Source: Ophiura sarsii
Lineage: Eukaryota > Echinodermata > Ophiuroidea > Amphilepidida > Ophiuridae
Reading direction: 5' to 3'
Assembly (NCBI GenBank): GCA_035610835.1
Contig: CM069459.1
Span: 56,153,316-56,217,315 of the forward strand
DNA: 64,000 nucleotides
How positions within the stretch are numbered: the first letter of the stretch is position 1; each line of letters begins with the position of its first letter. The notes below the pieces were generated by a model. It had not been told where the DNA came from. It saw nothing but the letters and a program-made list of their open reading frames with translations, and searched no databases. Shown one piece after another: positions 1-10,400 of this stretch. The position numbers and the translations under genes were made by a program.

Positions 1-969
1 CTGGTTTGGAATATAAAGTAAAGATCGGTGGACCCGCGACAGATCCCTGAGGCACACCATAGTTCAGTGGATGAACAGATGAGTATTTACCTAACACACT
101 ATACTTTACTTGTACGACCTCTAAGTTAGGAATTAAACCAGTTTAAAACACAACCACCGATACCATACTCATTTTGAAGCCTATTTACAAGAATATCATG
201 GTCAATGGTATCGAAGGCTGCTGACAAATCTAACAAGCATAACAATTTTCCCATAATCAAGTTCACATACAATGTCATTTTTAACACAAAGCAGGGCTGT
301 TTCAGTACTATGAGCTGTTTTATACGCCGATTGGAAGTCTTCAGTGAGGTTTTGAGATTGGAGGTGTTTATTCAGCCTTGAAACAGCAGGGTTCTCAAGG
401 ATAAGTGTAGGGTGGTTTGAGACTGGGCGGTAATTTTTTAAAACATCTGGGTTTATGAATGATTTTTTGATTATGGGTGTTATGACAGCCTCACGAAGAG
501 TTGAAGGGAAAAGACCTGTTTGGAACGAGCTGTTAACAAACGATGTTACAAAGGGAACCATGATATCAACACATTTCTTTAGAAGCCATGTTGGTATGGG
601 ATCCAAGGAACTAGATTTGTTCGGAATTTTCGAGAGTACCTTACGGACCTCAGTTTCATCAGCAGGTGTAAAAACATCATACATTTCAAAATCATTATTG
701 CACACAGTAAGCAAATTAGCACATTTAATATTTGAGTTGTTGGTACACATGTTGTTGGTACATACACCCCTACACATACAGGAATTTACATTCAAAACAC
801 TACTATCAAGTTCGGCTCTAATCTTGTCAACTTTTTCAACTTTGTCAACTTTTTCTTTGAAAAATGGCTTAAAGGAAGGGGACACCCTACCCCTTCGCAT
901 GTTGCCTACCCGTATGATTAATTCAAATTGGATGTTTTTAGATTTGTTACATTTATCATGATGGTCCAT
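1..969 (-). mobile_element. CR1/L2-like LINE reverse transcriptase fragment
   Basis: Degenerate reverse transcriptase of a non-LTR retrotransposon, read on the minus strand. The open part (969 down to 202) carries the fingers/palm entry of RT, including a K-N-Y-R-P-V-S-N block and an S-A-Y-K...H-S-T-E-T-A-L-L block typical of the CR1/L2/Jockey group. Near 210-250 the frame shifts and continues as [12 protein letters not shown], which holds the first catalytic Asp. Near the window edge (about 1-60) a Y-G-V-P-Q-G-S block follows, again out of frame. The element runs off the left edge, so the second catalytic motif and the 3' end are not visible. The frameshifts and in-frame stops mean it is dead. 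Confidence 0.9.
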
Positions 970-1380
970 CCAATGCCATTACCTCTTTAAAATGTTTATC
1001 GTTTGAGTTAAAAAGTTATTATTTTATTGTTCATTAAAATGCATCCCTCGTTTCTATTGCATTTGTTACAGTAGTAAGCAAGATATTTACATAATTTATG
1101 TATGTTATATTTCAAGTCATGACACCTGTACGGTTCGTTTAACTATATAATGTTCATTTGAAAACAGTTGACAAACATTAAGAGCAACTTCCCCCTCCCC
1201 CTGGCGTGTTTTCTAAACCCGACATGTTGGCCTATGTGTTAAATACACAGTAATGCCCATCAGATCTCAAAATGCATAGATTTGGGTGAAACCCGATTTT
1301 TATTTATTGTATTGTGTTTTCTAAACCATGTTGGCCAATGCGCTAAATACACTGCCCGTCGGATCTCAACACTTTTGTTC
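970..1380. other. no gene seen
   Basis: AT-rich sequence with two diverged copies of a short 'gtgttttctaaacc' segment (near 1207 and 1314). I see no coding or RNA feature. Confidence 0.5.
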
Positions 1381-1624
1381 AAACTCATTCAAAATTGATA
1401 TATCACCTTTTTCAGCATGAGATTTTTCAGCTTTTTTCAGCACAAGCTATCCAAATAACATGACAATCGAAAAATCTGGTTTTAAACAATTTCGTTCAAA
1501 ATCATTCAAAATTGATATCATCTTTTTCAACATGAAATTTTGAACAAGCTAGTCAAATAATATGACAATTTAAAAATCCGTTTTTGAATTATGATCTGAT
1601 TACGGAGGCCGCATCTTCCGTAAC

Positions 1625-1803
1625 CAGGGGCGGACTGGGACCTGAAAGCGGCCGTGGCAAAATAATTAAAGCGGCCCAGGCGCGTACCGCGGCATGTGAG
1701 CCAGGGGGCAGAAGTATGTCGTCCCGGTAGTAAATTTTCGTAAAAGGTTGCCCCAAATTTTTTCCCAGTCAGTCACCTCGTGAATTTCACGTAAGTGGTG
1801 TGT

Positions 1804-1837
<34 letters not shown>

Positions 1838-2007
1838 AGGGACAAAAAAAATCGCACGGTCACAAAATATCGCACAGTCAAAAAATTTCGCACGGTCACA
1901 ATATTTCGCGTAACCGGCCCTGAGAAGCCAAACCGGCCCTGAGAGGCCCAGAAACAAGCGGCCCATGTGGCGATCGCCAAAACGCCACAGTGGCCAGTCC
2001 GCCCCTG
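1625..2007. mobile_element. hAT-type nonautonomous element with 8-bp TSD
   Basis: A 383-bp element with 14-bp perfect terminal inverted repeats, CAGGGGCGGACTGG at the left and its complement at the right. It is flanked by a perfect 8-bp target duplication, tccgtaac, at 1617-1624 and 2008-2015. An 8-bp TSD and a CAGGGG end are hallmarks of the hAT superfamily. The interior holds a 33-nt poly-G run and three ~20-bp 'cgcacggtcaca'-like repeats, with no transposase. The paralogous repeat at 2225 preserves the empty site. Confidence 0.9.
1804..1836. repeat. poly-G tract (33 G)
   Basis: Uninterrupted G homopolymer inside the hAT element. Its length should be regarded as uncertain because of polymerase and sequencing slippage. 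Confidence 0.9.
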
Positions 2008-2260
2008 TCCGTAACATCACTATTTTCCGTTTGATCGATGGCGTGTCGCGCGAGACCTATTTAGTTGTGTGCTCCCTTATAGAGGACACTTTTGGTCAAA
2101 ATCATTCAAAATTGATATGATCTTTTTCAACATGAAATTTTGAAAAAGCTAGCCAAATAACATGACAATCGAAAAATCTGTTTTTGAAATATTATGATCT
2201 GATTACGGAGACCACCGCATCTTCCGCAAAATCACTATTATTTTCCGGTTTTTGTCTCTG

Positions 2261-2925
2261 GACCCGACGCGCTTTGACTTGTTAGGCCTATACTCATGAA
2301 TTTTAGTGGGCGTTCCAAGACTTTTTTTCCAGGATTGTGGGCTACATTTATGTTACATGGGTCTATTTCATGAAATATGCCCCTTTTTGCAGTTTCAGGA
2401 GAATATATCAAAATGTTTACATATAAAGGGTATGAAACCATATATATTTGGAAAGCTTATAACCTACGGATTGTAGATATGGTAACTAGAAACAAAATAC
2501 ACAGGCTGACCTAAACATTATACAGGGTAGCAATTAAAATCTTATACAAAATGATGATATACAGGTTTTCTTCCACTGTCTAAATGCAGGACCTATATGA
2601 AGGCTGGGCATGTTTTTGTTTGTATTTGAATACATTACCCATCCAGCCATATACAATAGTAATTGGTCAGCTTATTAGGAAATAGATATACAGGGTGGTC
2701 AAAATATGCAATATAAAATACTGAAATAATTATACAAGTGATGAAATTACCCTAAAGGTGATACTTTGGCTCAATTTGAGTGATAACATGAAACCATCAC
2801 TGTACAATTATAAAGCACTTTGTCGCATTATAATTTAATATACAGGGTGTTCAAACTATCATGTACGTTACATACATATGTAGGCCATATGTCGCCATTA
2901 CATCTATCCACTCCAGTTGCTGATA
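2261..2925. other. no gene; dispersed 'tacagggt' words
   Basis: No coding feature is seen. The word tacagggt(a/g) recurs at 2521, 2689 and 2841, and again outside at 3504, 10342 and 10371. It resembles mariner-type termini, but no paired inverted ends could be matched here. Confidence 0.4.
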
Positions 2926-3414
2926 TTAAAGGGGCACTAAGAGATGTGTTGGAGGCTGCGCCCTCAATTATGATAAAAACTGGGATTAGTATATTTTTAT
3001 AATTCGTCGCTGTTGTTCTGACATACCGGCACATCACAACAGAATTAAGTAAAGTGATGTGCCGGTATGTCAGAACAGCGACGAATTGTATTACATGTAT
3101 GAACTTACACCTATAAGGATTAAGAAAAATCAGCCCTCTTTGTACAAGAAAACGTCGATTCAAAAATGCTCGTACAGCCACGACGAGCATTTTACGTCCG
3201 GCAGTATCCCCTTGCAGTACGCGTGATACATAACGCGAACCATATTTGCATAGAGGGCGTTTTTCAATAAATAGCGATGATATTGTTTTAATCAAGTTTT
3301 GCTGTGTTTTTGTTAGTAGAAACAACAATAATGGCAATTTTTAATGTTCATCTTGAATTCTGAAGTAAATTTTTAAACATTTGAAATTTTCAACACCACT
3401 TAATGTCCCTTTAA
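2926..3414. mobile_element. TTAA-flanked MITE with internal hairpin
   Basis: Imperfect terminal inverted repeats (TTAAAGGGGCACTAAG at the left; the complement of TTAAAGGGACATTAAG at the right) begin at TTAA tetranucleotides (2926-2929 and 3411-3414). This matches the TTAA target preference of piggyBac-like elements. At 3001-3087 there is a nearly perfect hairpin with arms of 34-37 bp and a loop of about 16 nt. There is no transposase, so it is a nonautonomous element of about 490 bp. Confidence 0.65.
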
Positions 3415-3754
3415 TCAGCTCAATTTCTCAACCTACAGTAGTGGGCATGTTAAAACTAACATTATAATCATAGGTGTTGGATATCAAGTATGACAATTGG
3501 TTATACAGGGTGGTGTCAACATTTCTGTTTGCAATTACATTAGGACTATTTCTTTTACATCAAACTCTTTTCTTCCAATTTTCCTTGAGTAAAATTTTGA
3601 AACCTAAACCAAATCTAATTTATGACTATATGTACATGGTTCATCCTACTTCGTTAATCAGATTTGAAGATAAGTTAATTAGCTTAATTATCTTAAGTAA
3701 ATGATGTAAAGTATGCTTGCATCATTTATAACCACAATGGCAAGGAACTAAAAT
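3415..3754. other. no gene seen
   Basis: AT-rich sequence without a recognisable gene or repeat boundary. Similarity to the 3' flank of gene copy B begins at about 3755. Confidence 0.4.
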
Positions 3755-3844
3755 ATTGAAAACTGTATTGCCATTTTTATGCAATTTTTACATTGAAAAG
3801 TGTCTTCATATATGTGCCATATCTCGTTAAATATGCATTTTACA

Positions 3845-6800
3845 CACTGAAAACTTAAACTAGTCAGACATTGGCTGGACTAACTTTAAACTAGTCGAGC
3901 GGGTTAGTCAAGCCTGCTGGAATAGCTTTAACTAGTCAAACAGGTTAGTCAAGCCTGCTGGATAGGTTATGACCAACTTGACTAGCTTAAGGTTAGTTCG
4001 GCTCAGCCTGACTAGCTTGATTTGTCTGCTGGACTAGTCTGTGGCTGGACTAGCTTATTAGACAAGCTGACTTGACTAGCTTTAGGTTAGTCAAGCTGGC
4101 TGGACTAGCTTTAGGTTAGTCAAGCTGGCTGGACTAGTTTTAGGTTTGTCAAGGCACTGAGATAAAATATCACTGAGATAAAATATCAATGGCGGCATGC
4201 AGATAAGACGTACTTCATCGCCGGTCCGGTTTTGCTAGCCAATCCAGACGTAATTTGCCGTAGTTATTTCATTGTGTGGCCATATTGTGTACATCATAGT
4301 GTTTGCCAACATCTGTAGACTATTTTATGCTACATTTTGTTTGGAATAACGACTCGGAGTAGGAAAAAACTAACTGTAAAGAACGATGGTAGCGCGGGCA
4401 TCTCGAACATTTACATGGTCAATACTAGAGCTATTGAACAGACAGCAGAGCAATCACCCGTGGCGAAACCAAGTACTTCTACGCAACGTGAACAATTCGT
4501 CGGTCTCATCACATACAGATCTATTCGACGCAACACGCTTTTCGAGAAAATCGAGATTGAAAATCCTGTCGTCAGATTTGGCTTCAAACTTGCTTATTTT
4601 TAACCAATATTCCTAGATAGGATATATACATGAAGAGGACTCTTGGTACTTTCTATTTAGGTCATTTTTGTGTGCTAATCTTTTGAATAACATTGAATAA
4701 AATGGTACCAAACTTATAGCTCTGTATGTGAAAAAAATGTTTTTCATTATTTACGATGATTTCTCGTATAGAGCGCATATAGATCTCTATGTGAAACGCG
4801 TAGAATTTGCGATGTTCAAATAGCTCATAGAATAGATCTGTATGTGATGTATCGTCCACGTTATATCTATATATATGGATCTATATGGAATAGCGCTATA
4901 TTGTGAAACCAAATTCAAGGACTTATATCTCATTAATTAAACAGAATTGAGGTCTGTAACTTGGGTTATTGAAAGAGCACGATACAATATTACTAGAAAC
5001 CGATTTTCTCAAAAATTCATAATCTCTCGAATAGGCTAGATCAGTATGTGATGAGACCGACGAATTTGAGTCAGACGGAATCTACTAAAGAGCTCAACAA
5101 AAGCAAGTCGTTCACTTTGTTTAAAGTAACTTTCAATTACTTTTTTTACCAAACAGGCTATATAGACATTTGAATGAATCTTTTCGGCACATTTTGATAC
5201 CAAACATAAACACATAACAACAAAGATAAATCATATCGGCCGAGTGCACCAATGACGGGTAACTTAATAGGGAGGTAAGCTACCTCCCTAGTAGTTATGC
5301 TCTAACTGTAGCATAACTTACTAACGATGTAATTCTTAGAGTATAACTGGCGAGTAACACCAGAATAGCAACTAGCGAGGTAAATAGCCACATTAATCAG
5401 CATCGTCCCCTTACAAAATTAATTGGCGCATATGCCAAGTGTTAACCTATAGTTTACTGTAAATTCTGATGTGAATGGTCCTCCGTAATATTAAAAATGT
5501 GTCGTCACTCGCTAGGTCATAGGTGAGTTTTAATCAAGAATCACGTGGAGTCGGCCTGCGATCCGGAAAAAATGATGCCATTTTATGGCCAAAAATTTCG
5601 AAGTTTGTTTACCGCTTTTTCAAAAATAAGGACTATCATGACATTACAAATATATTTTGGGCGAGGGGCACATACAAATATTGCACCAAAAAGCACAATT
5701 TTAATGACAAACACAAGCACCCGATGGAAACAATTATATATAATTATAACACATCTCTTAACACAAATACTTCCGTGGCGTGGACACCTCGGTTCGATCC
5801 CCAGACCACGCACGGCACGATATGCTTTTTTTTCCTTCTCGTTCTTCTAGTTCTACCCTTCCACTCATAATAATGTTGAAACTTGGCTTTATCAGTTTTT
5901 AATTAATAAAAACAATAATAAGTTTATTTATTTAGTCATTATTTAAGATCGTTGGGCAATTAGTACATTTTGGTCAAAATATGAACCAAAGTCGGTGCGA
6001 TTAGTGTTTGAATGGGCAAAAAGGAGTTGATCTAAATTTTGACTAAAAAAACCACCAAATTGCTAGAATGAAATTTTCAAAAATATAAAATCTTTCAGGT
6101 TATGAGGGGTCACATTCTACTTCAAATAGACACCTCCTGGGCATGCAAGCGCAATTGGTTCTTCAGCATCAGCGAATCATCCCCTCCAATGTTCACAACA
6201 AGTTTACGCTACTGCTAGAATCGACTGACTTGTGGCATAAAACGTTATGCCCCAACTTACTCTTGGGTCCGGTCAGGTATAACATTTAGCGTAAATTACC
6301 CGCCAGTTACTAGCCTAGTAGCTTACCCCGCATTGGCGCTCTCAAAATTTTGGGTTACGCCTCAGTTACTAGCGAGGTAGCGCTATTCTTCAGCTACCCG
6401 TCATTGGTGCACTCGGCCGCATGAGTAGCACACCATTTATAGATAATTAGTCACTTTTCAAAAGTCACATTTTTCAATACACTACGCGGAAGAAAACACC
6501 AATTGTTAACAAGCACATACGCCGTATCAGTCCCTTGTTGATCGCTGCGCATTTCCCCTCAATGGGCGGGCTAAATCATTTCAAAGTGTCAGGCATGGGT
6601 GAGGGATATGAATGTAAGGGGATTTTTATGGAATGGAGAAACGGCTGCACTGTGTGATCGATTGCCCGCCGGTCAATCCTGGTTATAACAGTGTCACACA
6701 CACCCATTTTCCTCCCGCGTAGTGTATTGAAAATGTGACTTTTGAAAAATGACTAATTATCTTAAAATGGTGCTAATCATGGTTTATCTTTATTGCTATG

Positions 6801-7193
6801 TGTTATGTTTGGTATCAACATGTGCCTAAAAGATTCATCCAAATGTTTAGCTAGCCTGTTTGGTAAAAACATAATCGAAAGTTACTTTAAATTACCTAAA
6901 TAAAGTGTACGACTTTCTTTTGTTGAGCACTATATGGTTTGAGCTGGACTAACCTTACGTTAGTCAAGCTAGCTTGACTAACCTTACGTTAGTCAGAATG
7001 GACACCATCTGGACTAACTTAAAGCTAGTCGAGCGACTAGCCTAGACTAGTCCAGCTTAGGACGGACTAACATCAAGCTAGTCGAGCTTAAAGCTAGTCC
7101 AGCAGTGCTGGACTAGGCTTAATTAGCTAGTAAAAATGGACACCATCTGGACTAGCTTTAAGTTAGTGAGGCGACCTGTTTAGGTTTTCAGTG
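3845..7193. mobile_element. CACTG-ended (CMC/CACTA-like) fold-back transposon
   Basis: A 3.35-kb element bounded by CACTGAAAAC and GTTTTCAGTG, with a 2-bp flanking duplication (ca). Both ends carry many short copies of tagtc/gactagctt words in both orientations (3860-4150 and 6940-7180), like the subterminal transposase-site arrays of CACTA elements. Inner arms are also inverted: 5090-5236 plus 6421-6490 pair with 6712-6935. The left arm has about 940 bp (4150-5090) that the right lacks. No transposase is recognised. The matching segment of gene copy B (near 23,924) is an empty site. Assignment to the CMC superfamily rests on the CACTG end, the short TSD and the subterminal repeats. Confidence 0.7.
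5235..6419. mobile_element. element nested in the CACTG transposon
   Basis: Terminal inverted repeats CGGCCGAGTGCACCAATGAC (left) and the complement of CGGCCGAGTGCACCAATGAC (right), flanked by cat at 5232-5234 and 6420-6422, a 3-bp duplication. Removing it rejoins the left arm of the host element so that it pairs with the right arm. Subterminal words around agttactagcgaggtag repeat in both orientations. A tRNA-like B-box (GGTTCGATCCC, about 5792) lies inside. A similar end occurs alone near 26,121. Confidence 0.7.
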
Positions 7194-7253
7194 CATTAAA
7201 TCCTCACATTTATCTGTCACAAGCCTTATAACACCATCGTTATGTAGCTCAGT

Positions 7254-7455
7254 TTATCTTTTACATTCCAATGGCATTTTATGTTCATTGGTAGAAAAAT
7301 TAGATCCAGCTGATTCATAGTAGTGGTATCTCAGGCTATTGTTGTAACGGTCTGTGTTAAACGGATAAAACCCATAGAGAGAGATCTTGTCGCAGAATGT
7401 CGCCGCTCCAGTAAACAGATACAATCCACTACTAGGAAGTTTAGTACGCCAAATC
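7254..7455 (-). CDS. copy A exon 4: motifs S, III and VS, premature stop
   Basis: The acceptor CTTGTTCCCTTTAG opens on the third base of a Lys codon. The exon carries motif S (PSSGLYLF through FCDKI, binding donor and acceptor), HYYE (motif III) and H-K-M-P-L-E (motif VS). The stop TAA at 7256-7254 replaces TTA (Leu) of copy B. The frame beyond it still reads [18 protein letters not shown] down to 7200, so the nonsense change looks recent. Confidence 0.85.
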
Positions 7456-10400
7456 CTAAAGGGAACAAGAATCATGTAAGTAGGGTTAGAGGGTGTTTAA
7501 CAATTTCCACGCAGCTATTAGTTTTATCATATTATACAAAATAGATTTTTCAGAAATCTTTCCCAACTTTCAAGTCTATCTCAAGAATTACTGAACCAAT
7601 ACTAGGCATGTTTGCACTTATTGTAATGCATTTCCCACGGTGATCCTAAATATGGTGATGAAATTCAATAATGTTTTCAAACATTTTGTGCAATTTTGGA
7701 ACTGTTGTCTGCAGACGACTGCCGCGTGGAAATTGTTAAGGAAAGGTTGCATTATAGGTGTCGACTCAATATTGTTTGAAGCTTTTTTGTTTATTCATTT
7801 CTAAACTATAATAGAATAACACGCACAACTGTTATTTCTTCTCAAATCATGTACAAAATCACCTATATTTTGATAACACGCCTTCCCCGGTATACACAAA
7901 ATAGCAAACAGTTGTCTGATGATCGCACAAGCGTAAAACTCGGAGTAGCAACTATCGTTCTAAATGGTCTATCTTATAAATTTGATAACATATCAAACTT
8001 ATCTAAATTCTTTCCTTGACATTTTCAGATTCAAGCAGGTCGCCCTGAAATTGATTATCTTGATCCCTATGAACAGTCATATTCGATAAATTGTTTCAGA
8101 TACTGAATAATCATGTACCTGCTGAAAACAGTCGAGAACTTGTTGATGGTTGTGCGCATTGCCGCAATAATACAAATAATATTTCAAAATCGGGCTCATT
8201 CCGGGTTACCTTTGTGGATATCTCTCTATATGGCAAATTACCAATTTCAAGAAGCTACGACAACCATTAACGATGATCATAATTCGAAATTCTCCCACAT
8301 TTGAGAACATTTCTCGTCTGTGCGATATTACGATATCGATCAATTATGATCTCGCACCAATTACATGAATTAGCCGATTGCTTCCTATGGTGTGGTCCTC
8401 ATACAAAAGTTCCTGACCATGCGTTAATCGGTTAGCTGTTTATAAGACTCAAAAGTCAATTTCTTACCGGAAATTTGATTCCTCATTCAACAAATTTGAA
8501 AGGCCACAATTAAAGTTATGATTTTAAAATAACCAGACGTATTACGGGAAGAAAAAGGTTCAGTCACATACATGACATAGAAGACAGCTCGCGACCCAAC
8601 CTCTTCCCAACTACACAAGACCACCATTTTTTAAATGTTAAATCGGCGACTGCAGAAGATTAGTCGCCGACTTGTAGCCAACAACTCGGCGACAAATCGG
8701 CGAGCAGTCTTGACAGCAACATGTCACAACTTGTGCCGTCGTGTCAAGGTCGGCGATTGATCGGGGACTGAACAAGTGGCATCGCCGATTAAACATGCTA
8801 GATATTGTTGATTTCAGGTTGCTGTCGCCTGGTAGGCGATTAAGCATCTCTTGTCTTGTTGCAGGCGGGGAATATCGCATACTAATCATCCCTGGTCTGG
8901 ATCCAAAATGTAAATTGTGCAAGTTTGAACAAGATTTCAGCCGATTTTGAAAAAATGGTGGTCTTGTGTAGTTGGGAAGAGGTTGGGTCGCGAGCTGTCT
9001 TCTATGTGACTGAACCTTTAAACTGCAACTATATTGTACTTACTTTCTTGAAAGATGTACCGCACTTTGTAGTCCATATCCAACTTGAAAATCTATTGAC
9101 AGAGATTGACTCTGTTGAACGATTGCTTTATACTTTTGTCTACTTGGTCCAGAAGTACTTACAGCATGCCACACGACAGAACCATTCAAATCTCTCAACC
9201 TTTGTATCGCCTGTTCTCTTATTTTAATCGAAGAGGTATTGTTCACGAATTGGAGTTGTTTGTGTAACTGCAGCGTCCCGTAAGTATTTAGTGTCGTTAT
9301 ATTTTGCTTTTGACCAACATCTTTTGCAAAACCTCTCAAATCTGGTAGATTTGTTCGCAACACCAACTCGTGGCTATCAATCTCTTTACCGCAGCTACTA
9401 TTCAGCAATATACCACCACTCCCGATTACAGCACATGTAGATTGAATTGGTATACCATGAGTCCTGTTGAGTTCTGTATGATGGTTTGTATAATGCATAT
9501 TTTCAGTTTTTACATCAGGATCATAAATAAGTAGCATCTTAGATATATTGTACACGGCTGCCACATGTTTCCTTTAATAATAACAAACAATAAGACTGGA
9601 TTTTAGAAAGTCATCACTAGATTATTAAAAACGCATTCAAATCTCAACTGTGTGAAATCAGACAAATTGGTCGTAACACCACTTATTTGCATATTGAGCA
9701 ATCTGCTCCGAAACGGGAGCGCGTTTCGCTTATTTGCGGGCGCCTCATAATCGTCTGGCGCTCGTTGCAACGGTAATGTGTCCCGACGATTTTGAGGGCA
9801 GTCTAGTTACCAGAATTTCTTGTTGCAGCTAGCCCGGCGATTGAATGCCTCTTTGGTCTCACCTTTAACCCTAATATCTCTACATACTAAGAAATGATAC
9901 TGTTTGCAGCGATGAGAACACCACTTTTCCGCCGAAGGCGGTCTATATTCGAATTTGCGTTGTCAGGAAGGCGCATTTGGGCGGTATATTGTGCGTGCTA
10001 CAAGTTGACAACAATAGGGTTAAACTGCAAAAACACTTACCTACTTCTTGTTTTAATGATTAGAAAGTTTCATGTTCATATAGGGACACTGGGCGACTTG
10101 TATGACACAGATCGGCTTCACACGTTTACTCAGCTAGTCAATAATGAGATTTACTCATAGATTTACTTCATTACCATAAAAATGCATATGAAGCAGGTAG
10201 TGGTTCCATTGACGGAATAGGGGTGGATTTCTGCGAGATTCCATTCATTAATGAAGGGTGGAGAGCAAAAGTTGTGCCGATTCAGTCGATATTAAACTAA
10301 CTATCGATAATTTCCAGTGGGATTTTTTACAGTGTCTAGTTATACAGGGTGATAGAATAATGTATTGTTATACAGGGTGGTAGAATAAAGACCTTTTCAA

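Larger units (their letters stand above)
1381..2245. repeat. three diverged ~110-bp direct repeats
   Basis: A segment containing 'attcaaaattgatat', 'catgacaat' and 'gattacgga' recurs at about 1381-1490, 1494-1620 and 2094-2240. The second copy is split by the hAT element at 1625-2007. The third copy shows the uninterrupted arrangement. Confidence 0.75.

Noticed and set aside
455..961. 168-codon plus-strand ORF
   Set aside because: It is the antisense of the LINE reverse transcriptase on the minus strand, which has family motifs.
1666..2020. Pro-rich minus-strand ORFs
   Set aside because: They translate the poly-G run inside the hAT element; low complexity, no gene.
3001..3087. Hairpin as a possible rho-independent terminator
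   Set aside because: The sequence is metazoan and the hairpin lies inside a TTAA MITE with no T-tract after it.
4337..4603. 88-codon ORF beginning MFGITTRSRKK
   Set aside because: It lies within the CACTG element, has no recognisable domain and overlaps another ORF. It may be a transposon remnant but cannot be supported.
5770..5815. tRNA gene suggested by a GGTTCGATCCC B-box
   Set aside because: No convincing A-box or acceptor stem; at best a tRNA-derived SINE remnant inside the nested element.
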